Source: Parachlamydiaceae bacterium (lineage in GTDB: Bacteria > Chlamydiota > Chlamydiia > Chlamydiales > Parachlamydiaceae). Taken from it: a DNA stretch of 9,183 bases. Location of the stretch: assembly GCA_013698165.1 (NCBI GenBank), contig JACCVN010000009.1, positions 1-9,183 on the forward strand. The letters run 5' to 3'. Position 1 is the first letter of the stretch. Each line of letters opens with the position of its first letter. The position numbers and the translations under genes are program-made. Below, piece by piece: positions 1 through 4,326 of this stretch. Below the pieces are notes generated by a model, which ran no database searches, was not told the origin of the DNA, and saw only the letters and a program-made list of their open reading frames with translations.

Positions 1-101
1 TTCATCTTCATTATTGATAAACTTTTTGAGTTTTTGAACTTTAGGTTTATCAGAATAAATTTTTTTGCTAAAGCAAAAAGTGTCTATATTGCGGTGTTGG
101 T

Positions 102-249
102 TACAATTAGCCCCATTCGGGGCATAATTCAATATAATTAGCCAAATATAGTGATTAATGCAATATAATTTGCCCCATTCATAATACAATATAATTAGCG
201 CCATATAGTACATAATGCAATATAATTAGCCCATTCGGGCAAAAATCAA
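102..249. repeat. Five imperfect tandem units of about 31 nt with a GCCCC/GGGGC hairpin core
   Basis: Units begin at 102, 133, 164, 190 and 221 with TAYAATT and end in CAA. Lengths are 31, 31, 26, 31 and 29 nt. Units 1, 3 and 5 are one subtype with GCCCCATTC; units 2 and 4 are another, sharing ATATAGT and TAATGCAA, so the array is really A-B-A-B-A. Unit 1 carries the full hairpin GCCCC-ATTC-GGGGC (110-123). Unit 3 lacks exactly the GGGGC arm, which explains its 26-nt length. Unit 5 has lost one base from each arm (GCCC-ATTC-GGGC, 229-240), keeping the stem paired. There are no unique spacers between conserved repeats, so this is not a CRISPR array. Confidence 0.85.
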
Positions 250-315
250 CATAGTTTTGAAGAACAAAATTTGAAAGTTTAAATGGCTGAACTTTACACC
301 TTAACTGTGTACTAG

Positions 316-421
316 TTGTGTAAAGCCCATTGTATAGCCCCAATCGAGGTAATTGCAATTGTATTGCCTGCCCCGAATGGGGCAAATTGTGTAAAGCCCA
401 TAGTGTAGTCCCGATAGGGGC
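316..421. repeat. Pair of about 34-nt direct repeats plus inverted copies of the G/C-box hairpin
   Basis: A segment starting TTGTGTAAAGCCCAT occurs at 316-349 and again at 387-420, about 28 of 34 positions matching, offset by 71 nt. Between them, GCCCCGAATGGGGC at 370-383 is the exact reverse complement of the hairpin core at 110-123, and its flanks (TTGTATT before, AAATT after) resemble the reverse complement of the unit at 164-189. Both long copies end in degraded hairpins: GCCCC-AATC-GAGGT (337-350) and GTCCC-GATA-GGGGC (408-421). This block therefore belongs to the same repeat family as 102-249, in the opposite orientation. Confidence 0.7.
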
Positions 422-450
422 AAACTATGGGTAGGAAATAGTTGAATATA

Positions 451-472
451 AGTCCCAAAGGGGCGGCTTGTG
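451..472. repeat. G/C-box hairpin, GTCCC-AAA-GGGGC variant
   Basis: GTCCC pairs with GGGGC across a three-base loop (452-464, one G-T wobble) and is followed by GGCTTGTG. The same hairpin-plus-tail arrangement recurs near 545-565 (CCCC-AA-GGGG then CGGTTTGAG). It is probably a diverged member of the family seen in the tandem array. Confidence 0.5.
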
Positions 473-544
473 AAGCTATCAGGAAGTTCAAAGCATGAAA
501 TTTTTTATTAATTATTTAACCTTTACTCTTTTTAAATCTAAGTT

Positions 545-565
545 TTCCCCAAGGGGCGGTTTGAG
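545..565. repeat. G/C-box hairpin, CCCC-AA-GGGG variant
   Basis: CCCC (547-550) and GGGG (553-556) flank AA, followed by CGGTTTGAG. It shares AAGGGGCGGYTTG with the copy at 451-472. The loop is too short for a stable RNA hairpin, so it is better read as a decayed repeat relic than a functional structure. Confidence 0.4.
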
Positions 566-679
566 TGCCTATGTGAGTTTCGGACAAAGCAGTAAAAAAC
601 AGGCCTTTTAAATGAGCTCACTTGAGAGAGCTTTCGCGTTGCCAAAAATTCTTAGATTCAGCTATGTCGAGTATCTCTT

Positions 680-1162
680 TTAAAGGGGGGCGCCAACCAT
701 TTTTGTAAAAGGCTTAAGGAATTGTTCAGGATATATATCAGCCTGGTAGCGGCCGACACGTATAAAGACAGGCTGGTCATTTTGCAGATACTCAATAATG
801 TCATCTTGAACATTTTTTGGAATGAGCAACCGTTGGCCGCCAAGTAAACGGTCTGCACAAAACGTGTATGAACGTTCTCTAAAGGACACATAAACCATCG
901 AGATACTACAGTCTGTTTCACTTGGGGGGATTGCCAGCCCAAAGACATTTAGATAAAGTCTTATTCCATCACATGTACGTACAAGCTCCAAGCCTAAGTC
1001 TCCACAACCTCCGGAAGTACAAAGATAAAGGCGTATAGAATTGAATGATGAAGGTGTTCCTTTTGAAGTATCAGTTTGCCACGCGCTGGTTGAGGCGCAA
1101 GAATTAGCAAATAATAAGCCTGCAGAACCCAAAAGAAGTAAAGAATATCGATTTGTTAACAT
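680..1162 (-). CDS. Hypothetical exported cysteine-containing protein, 160 aa
   Basis: I do not recognise a family. The N-terminus (residues 1-28) has a short polar start, a hydrophobic stretch LLLLGSAGLLFA and then NSCAST, so export by the Sec route is likely. C22 could be a lax lipoprotein site, but ANSC lacks the usual L at -3; a signal-peptidase I cut after ASTSA is an alternative. The mature part has five further cysteines (48, 53, 64, 85, 102), an odd number, which suggests disulphides with one left free. The C-terminal half reads as a compact alpha/beta segment with no membrane helix. The ATG at 1162 follows the stop of the 78-residue His-tail gene by 15 bp with only a weak ribosome-binding site, so the two are probably co-transcribed. 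Location is inferred to be periplasmic or envelope-bound. Confidence 0.75.
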   Translation of the reverse strand: MLTNRYSLLLLGSAGLLFANSCASTSAWQTDTSKGTPSSFNSIRLYLCTSGGCGDLGLELVRTCDGIRLYLNVFGLAIPPSETDCSISMVYVSFRERSYTFCADRLLGGQRLLIPKNVQDDIIEYLQNDQPVFIRVGRYQADIYPEQFLKPFTKMVGAPL

Positions 1163-1177
1163 TATTGCTTTCGATAG

Positions 1178-1414
1178 TTAATGGTTATGAACATGGGTAT
1201 GACCACTTCCGGTATGTCTAACCGCAACAGCCACTATGGCTAATGCTACAACAGCAGTAAGAATTATGTAAGGGGTCAGAGAAGGGGCTACAATTGATTC
1301 TTCGTATCCTACGCCGCCAACGCTTGCAACCTGCTGAGCTTCGGCTTGAAAAGCTGTTCCGGTTAAACTTGCGAATAATAGAGCTAAAGTTGTCAATTTC
1401 TTAATTTTTTTCAT
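1178..1414 (-). CDS. Small His-tailed membrane protein, 78 aa
   Basis: The start is placed at the ATG at 1414 because MKKIKK opens a textbook signal peptide and GGGAG lies four bases upstream (1419-1423). The frame stays open to an ATG at 1453, but that would put 13 unlikely residues in front. Layout: signal peptide 1-26 (probable cut AEA-QQ), a short exported stretch with GGVGYEES, one membrane helix at about 47-65, then a tail with five histidines (67, 72, 74, 76, 78) ending HTHVHNH. With a cleaved signal the tail would face the cytoplasm. The protein is clearly related to the 107-residue product upstream: the order YE(E/R), the helix core (L/V)AIVA(V/I)A and GHTH are shared. The tail suggests Zn, Ni or Cu binding, but that is inference; the function is unknown. 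Confidence 0.75.
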   Translation of the reverse strand: MKKIKKLTTLALLFASLTGTAFQAEAQQVASVGGVGYEESIVAPSLTPYIILTAVVALAIVAVAVRHTGSGHTHVHNH

Positions 1415-1518
1415 GCTTCTCCCAAGTGGCAGGTAAATACACCCTGCGGTCAAGTTAAGATAGAGGAATGTATTTTACAGGTTTTATCGCATATTTAAGT
1501 GATTAAGTGCAAATATTT

Positions 1519-2046
1519 CTATGATTCAATTTGTAGGGAACGCAAAGTGTCGAAAAAAACTTGGTAATAGCCTGCAAATTCAGATTTTAGGGCTGCTGCT
1601 GTTAAAATGTAAACAATCCCATTCTTCAGTAAGATGAGATTGATCATTCGGACTTCTCCCCATTCACTTTTTGTGTCTAGTTGTGTCAGGCGGCCTTCTC
1701 CTGCATTTGTTTTAAAGGCACCAAGATCTTTCCAATTTGAGCCTCTTTGTTCTCCAATTGAACGTACGATTTTCAGATACTCTTTAAAAGTTCCGGAATA
1801 ATTCTCTGTGGCTAGATTAATGGAAGGGGGGTATGTACTGCTTTGTCCAATGACAATAGCTTTGACATTTGGGGTTAATAACTTATCGTCAACGCTTTTC
1901 CAGCCAGCTGGAGGCGTAAAGGTCACCATTTCGGTGGGCTTTTGCTGGATATTTTGTATCGACTGAGCGCTCAAGCTTGCGCTGAGCATTAGGATAGCAA
2001 AAAATAAGGCTTCTTTAAGCTGCAATTGGATCTTAATGCATTTCAT
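1519..2046 (-). CDS. Exported PsbP/DcrB-like (DUF1795-type) protein, 175 aa
   Basis: Residues 1-27 form a signal peptide with a hydrophobic core AILMLSASLSA and a good signal-peptidase I site (LSA-QS). The mature part begins with a PAGW motif (FTPPAGWK, 43-50) and ends with a strand-helix pattern in which YYQVFFDTLRSLQI (160-173) is the closing helix. This matches the pattern of the Mog1/PsbP/DcrB fold, usually a single-domain periplasmic protein or lipoprotein of 150-200 residues. There are no obvious catalytic residues. The ATG at 2046 is two bases after the stop of the His/Cys-tail gene (TGATTATG) and lacks its own clear ribosome-binding site, so translation is probably coupled. The fold call rests on pattern recognition, not a search; the biological role is unknown. 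Confidence 0.75.
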   Translation of the reverse strand: MKCIKIQLQLKEALFFAILMLSASLSAQSIQNIQQKPTEMVTFTPPAGWKSVDDKLLTPNVKAIVIGQSSTYPPSINLATENYSGTFKEYLKIVRSIGEQRGSNWKDLGAFKTNAGEGRLTQLDTKSEWGEVRMINLILLKNGIVYILTAAALKSEFAGYYQVFFDTLRSLQIES

Positions 2047-2048
2047 AA

Positions 2049-2372
2049 TCAGTGGCAGTTATGTGAATGTGAATGTTTTTTGTGGGAATGATTTTGGTTG
2101 TTATCACAATGGTTGTGGTGGGTGTGACCAGCACAATAATTGGTATTAAAAAGGGCAATTGCCACTATGGCAACACCTATAGAACCAATTACGAATGTGG
2201 CTACGAGTTTACTAGTTCCTATCCCTCTTTCATAGGCAATTCCACAACATCCATATTCAGTTTGCATATACGGGGATTCAGGCGGTGAATCACTTCTCGG
2301 TATTTGCCCTTGAAGATTTGTTAAAGGTAATAACAAGGATAAGGTTATCGCTAAAAGTGCTTTCAGAACCAT
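2049..2372 (-). CDS. Small membrane protein with long His/Cys-rich tail, 107 aa
   Basis: First gene of the leftward cluster. The ATG at 2372 is preceded by GAGGAAG (2378-2384), a strong ribosome-binding site. Layout: signal peptide about 1-22, a short exported stretch with a CC pair (42-43) and AYERG, one membrane helix at about 55-75 (GVAIVAIAL core), then a 32-residue tail with ten histidines (83, 85, 86, 88, 95, 97, 100, 102, 104, 107) and three cysteines (80, 89, 106). Such a tail is a likely metal-binding segment; with a cleaved signal peptide it would lie in the cytoplasm. It is a longer paralog of the 78-residue product two genes downstream. No named family is recognised; a metal buffer, sensor or chaperone role is inference. 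Confidence 0.75.
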   Translation of the reverse strand: MVLKALLAITLSLLLPLTNLQGQIPRSDSPPESPYMQTEYGCCGIAYERGIGTSKLVATFVIGSIGVAIVAIALFNTNYCAGHTHHNHCDNNQNHSHKKHSHSHNCH

Positions 2373-2397
2373 CTTTTCTTCCTCGGGTAAAATGCTA

Positions 2398-2416
2398 CTA
2401 GAATTTTAAATTCTAG
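2398..2416. promoter_or_regulatory. Perfect 19-nt palindrome, candidate operator
   Basis: CTAGAATTT and AAATTCTAG flank a single central T. The palindrome covers the -10 box of the leftward promoter (2410-2415) and the expected transcription start (about 2402-2404), the classic position for a repressor site. An outer pair ATGCTA (2392-2397) and TAGCAT (2414-2419) extends the symmetry with a three-base bulge. An RNA hairpin is possible but would be AT-only at its centre. Confidence 0.5.
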
Positions 2417-2438
2417 CATAGGAACAATAAATCGCCAA
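2410..2438 (-). promoter_or_regulatory. Promoter of the leftward four-gene cluster
   Basis: On the minus strand TTGGCG (2433-2438, four of six with TTGACA) is followed after exactly 17 nt by TAGAAT (2410-2415, five of six with TATAAT), with TG one base before the -10 (TGC-TAGAAT, an extended -10). The predicted transcript starts about 30 nt ahead of the ATG at 2372 and includes the GAGGAAG ribosome-binding site. This is the best housekeeping-type (chlamydial sigma66-like) promoter in the window. Confidence 0.6.
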
Positions 2439-2439
2439 T

Positions 2440-2492
2440 GGAAATGGACAATGGATGGAATGGACTAACTGGACTAAATGGACTCACATGGG
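2440..2492. repeat. TGGAC-type minisatellite
   Basis: Three consecutive 9-mers, TGGACTAAC, TGGACTAAA and TGGACTCAC (2461-2487), follow looser TGGA-containing copies (from 2439) and run into ATGGG. A perfect inverted match to ATGGACTAA (2460-2468) lies at 2528-2536 (TTAGTCCAT). It sits just upstream of the -35 of the leftward promoter. Function unknown; it may be replication slippage. Confidence 0.6.
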
Positions 2493-2591
2493 TTCACACA
2501 TTGGCTTACGTAACTAAAATTAGCCCATTAGTCCATAGCATTCTGTTCATTTAATCCATTATAAACATGACTTTTAGAATTTTTCTTCAAC

Positions 2592-2612
2592 TATATTCCA
2601 ATTGGGAATATA
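2592..2612. promoter_or_regulatory. Operator-like inverted repeat upstream of atpE
   Basis: TATATTCC and GGAATATA are perfect 8-nt arms around AATTG. There is no T-run on either side, so a terminator is unlikely. The right arm overlaps TATACT (2609-2614), a possible -10 for the ATPase operon, so a regulator site is a reasonable but unproven reading. Confidence 0.35.
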
Positions 2613-2768
2613 CTTTAGCTTCGTAAAACAATGATGGTGACGCATTTTTGCGGTACTCCTCGTTCCATTAGAGGTAACTTTATAACTCAGATAGAGCCAA
2701 TGCGGCTACCGAGATATAAATTACCTTTTTAGGGTTATGCACTCCTTTCAGAGGAAAATTTAGAGAAA

Positions 2769-3410
2769 ATGCCGATGAAAACTTTTGAAAATGATCAAGA
2801 TAAGATCCAACAAATTTGCAATGCATTGCGACAGCAAACTCTTGAGCCGGCACAATTAGAAGCGGAAAGGCTTATCGAAGAAGCGAAGAAACATGCAGAA
2901 GAAATCATTAGACAGGGAAAATTGCAGTCTGAGTCGATGATTGCAGAAGCCAAGTGTGTGATTGAGCAAGAGCGCAGTGTTTTCAATTCTTCCCTCTCAC
3001 AAGCTTCAAAGCAGAGTCTTGAAGCTTTGTACCAAATCATTGAGAAATCTCTATTTAATGATTCCTTAGATGTATATTTAACAGCAGAAATGACTGATCC
3101 TAAAGTGATTGCTAATTTGATCACGGCCATGATTGGCGCGATTGAAAAAGAGGGTATTGCCAAAGATTTAAGCGTCATTATTCCTCAAGTGGTTTCACCT
3201 GATAAGGTGAATGATCTTCTTCTAAGTCATATTTTAAGGAAACTGAAAGATCAAACAGTGCAAGTTGGTCCTATTGCCGGAGGAATTCAAATCAAGTTGA
3301 TCGATAAAAAAATGACACTTGATATGACTAAAGAATCTGTGGAAGACTTTTTAAAGGTCTATTTGCGCAAGGATTTTCGCGAAAAATTGTTTCGGACAAA
3401 AGATTCATAG
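2769..3410 (+). CDS. atpE: V-type ATPase subunit E (peripheral stalk)
   Basis: The product (213 aa) is the peripheral-stalk subunit that links the AtpA/AtpB head to the membrane stator AtpI. Residues 8-100 form a charged helix rich in EA/AE heptads, typical of the long coiled coil of subunit E. Residues about 100-213 form the globular C-terminal domain, ending in YLRKDFREKLF, which resembles chlamydial AtpE. Two in-frame starts compete. The ATG at 2769 has GAGGA at 2751-2755, rather far away; the ATG at 2775 has AGAG at 2762-2765, nine bases upstream. The products differ by two residues only. First gene of the operon; its TAG is two bases from the next ATG. Confidence 0.93.
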   Translation: MPMKTFENDQDKIQQICNALRQQTLEPAQLEAERLIEEAKKHAEEIIRQGKLQSESMIAEAKCVIEQERSVFNSSLSQASKQSLEALYQIIEKSLFNDSLDVYLTAEMTDPKVIANLITAMIGAIEKEGIAKDLSVIIPQVVSPDKVNDLLLSHILRKLKDQTVQVGPIAGGIQIKLIDKKMTLDMTKESVEDFLKVYLRKDFREKLFRTKDS

Positions 3411-3412
3411 CA

Positions 3413-4279
3413 ATGGGCAAAAATTATTTTATCGGCACTCTTTTGCCAGATTTGGAAATCGGACAGCCAGCGCCAATCTCCTTTGAAAAATTAATCCAAC
3501 TATTTAGGGATGGCCTTTCGACCGAGGAAAATCGGCAAGTCGAAGTTATTCGACGATATTTTGACATTGAGAACCTCCGTGCGTATTGGAAAGGAGATAT
3601 ATTAAATCCCAAGGGTTTGCTCAATAAACAAGAGCTGGAAGAGAGTTTATTTTTCGAGAAAAACTTTCCGCGTTATGTATTTCAATTTCTTGATACATAC
3701 GAAACTGTTGATCTGCGGTTGAAGCATTTTGCTGAACTGATTGCGGCCTATTATCGGGAAGAAGCGGCATCAGCAAAAGGTTTTTTGAAGGCTTACTTGA
3801 TTTTTGAAAGAAAACTACGCTTATTTCAAGTTGCATTTAGAGCCTTTCAATTAAAACGCAGTCTTCTTGAGGAATTGCATTTTGAGAGCGCTGATGAGCA
3901 ATTGGTTCAAACACTTCTTGATTTAGAGGATGGATCCATTTTTCTGCCTCCGGAAGAGTATGAAGAACTTCATTACATATTCAAAAATAATGCTAATACC
4001 CCAATTAAGCTCTTCCAAGCACTTTCCGTCTATCGGTTTACAGAAGTCCAAAAGATCGTGAATTGCGGAGTTGCGATGCAGGATGACTCCAATATGGCAT
4101 GCAGCCTTTCTCTGCAGGACGATTTTTCGATAGATCGTTTTTTGGGATATCTTGTGCAGCTGATAATAATCGAAAAGTGGAATGAACTTAATTCAAAAGA
4201 CGTAGGTCGGCATTCCGACGAGTGTGGAGTGGACTTGGAGAAAGTATGCGGGCTCCATAAGCTGAAACGGGACATCTAA
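3413..4279 (+). CDS. V-type ATPase-associated DUF2764 protein, C-terminus altered by an insertion
   Basis: This gene sits between atpE and atpA, the position of the uncharacterised DUF2764 gene in chlamydial and spirochaete V-ATPase operons. The product is 288 aa, largely helical, with YYRE and a DIENLR motif (51-56) reminiscent of the D-x-x-N-[IL] motif of subunit C/d, the socket between rotor shaft and membrane ring. A divergent subunit C role fits because no separate C gene is seen; this is inference. Residues 1-262 look native. Residues 263-288 are encoded by the 109-bp repeat element at 4199-4307; without it the frame would continue for a few codons to TGA at 4323-4325, giving 267-269 aa, close to the usual family length as I recall it. 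The ATG has no clear ribosome-binding site and is probably coupled to atpE translation. Confidence 0.88.
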   Translation: MGKNYFIGTLLPDLEIGQPAPISFEKLIQLFRDGLSTEENRQVEVIRRYFDIENLRAYWKGDILNPKGLLNKQELEESLFFEKNFPRYVFQFLDTYETVDLRLKHFAELIAAYYREEAASAKGFLKAYLIFERKLRLFQVAFRAFQLKRSLLEELHFESADEQLVQTLLDLEDGSIFLPPEEYEELHYIFKNNANTPIKLFQALSVYRFTEVQKIVNCGVAMQDDSNMACSLSLQDDFSIDRFLGYLVQLIIIEKWNELNSKDVGRHSDECGVDLEKVCGLHKLKRDI

Positions 4280-4307
4280 ATTCTGCATCGGAATGCCGAG
4301 CTACGTC
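4199..4307. mobile_element. Probable 109-bp MITE/REP-like insertion with 20-nt inverted ends
   Basis: The left end GACGTAGGTCGGCATTCCGA (4199-4218) and the right end TCGGAATGCCGAGCTACGTC (4288-4307) are reverse complements at 19 of 20 positions, and they are more GC-rich than their surroundings. ACGT occurs at 4200-4203 and 4303-4306 and could be a target duplication, although ACGT is itself palindromic. Removing 4199-4307, or the 103 bp between the ACGT copies plus one copy, rejoins the DUF2764 frame to a TGA one base before the atpA ATG, matching the tight junctions elsewhere in this operon. There is no transposase, so it would be non-autonomous. In RNA the ends could form a long stem whose loop contains the DUF2764 stop codon. 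Confidence 0.75.
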
Positions 4308-4312
4308 ATTGT

Positions 4313-4318
4313 AAAGGA
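4313..4318 (+). promoter_or_regulatory. Ribosome-binding site of atpA
   Basis: AAAGGA lies eight bases before the ATG at 4327 and only five bases after the right arm of the inverted-repeat element. If the arms pair in the mRNA, this site lies beside the base of the stem. In the inferred pre-insertion arrangement it would have been inside the last codons of the DUF2764 gene. Confidence 0.6.
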
Positions 4319-4326
4319 TAAATGAG

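Larger units (their letters stand above)
1..679. other. Gene-poor, repeat-rich intergenic region
   Basis: No convincing protein-coding gene is visible here. The stretch is AT-rich and is interrupted by many short G/C boxes of the form GCCCC-loop-GGGGC, annotated separately. It lies downstream of the leftward gene cluster that ends at 680. A small AT-rich hairpin (TTTTTGC, TAAA loop, GCAAAAA at 62-79) and a short inverted repeat (AGCTC/GAGCT at 615-632) are present, but neither is followed by a clear T-run in a useful direction, so no terminator is called. Bases 1-100 stay open on the minus strand and read as lysine-rich codons, but no start codon is convincing there, so a gene crossing the left edge can be neither shown nor excluded. 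Confidence 0.7.
2373..2768. other. Divergent intergenic region between the leftward cluster and the ATPase operon
   Basis: No gene is seen. Besides the leftward promoter and palindrome it holds a TGGACTAAN minisatellite, a second inverted repeat at 2592-2612 and several weak hairpins (CCTC/GAGG at 2658-2674, AGCC/GGCT near 2695-2707). The rightward promoter is not clear. TATAAA at 2715-2720 is a fair -10 about 50 nt ahead of atpE, but the matching -35 (TAGAGC, 17 nt upstream) is poor. TATACT at 2609-2614 is an alternative, with TTCAAC 17 nt upstream. Either would make a leader of roughly 40 to 150 nt. Confidence 0.6.

Noticed and set aside
1..100. Possible start of a minus-strand gene leaving the window at the left edge (lysine-rich codons)
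   Set aside because: The frame is open, but there is no ATG or GTG in it within this stretch, and it continues unbroken into repeat DNA, so the openness carries little weight.
102..249. CRISPR array
   Set aside because: The whole 31-nt unit is repetitive; there are no unique spacers between conserved repeats and no cas genes nearby.
179..385. 68-codon minus-strand open frame
   Set aside because: It lies across the G/C-box repeats, has low-complexity composition and no ribosome-binding site; it is open by chance.
495..611. 38-codon plus-strand open frame (MKFFINYL...) with AGGAAG eight bases ahead
   Set aside because: The ribosome-binding site is good, but the frame runs through a decayed repeat copy and the product has no recognisable feature after its first hydrophobic residues; too weak to call without homologues.
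594..632. Terminator for the leftward gene cluster
   Set aside because: The AGCTC/GAGCT stem is only five pairs with an eight-base loop, and the T-run on the minus strand is separated from it by AAAAGGCC; not convincing.
2073..2288. 71-codon plus-strand frame opposite the His/Cys-tail gene
   Set aside because: It is antisense to a gene with a strong ribosome-binding site, signal peptide and promoter; the Thr/Val-rich reading is the complement of the His-rich tail.
2648..2720. tRNA or riboswitch in the atpE leader (several short complementary pairs such as CCTC/GAGG and AGCC/GGCT)
   Set aside because: The stems are four pairs each and do not assemble into a cloverleaf or any riboswitch pattern I know.
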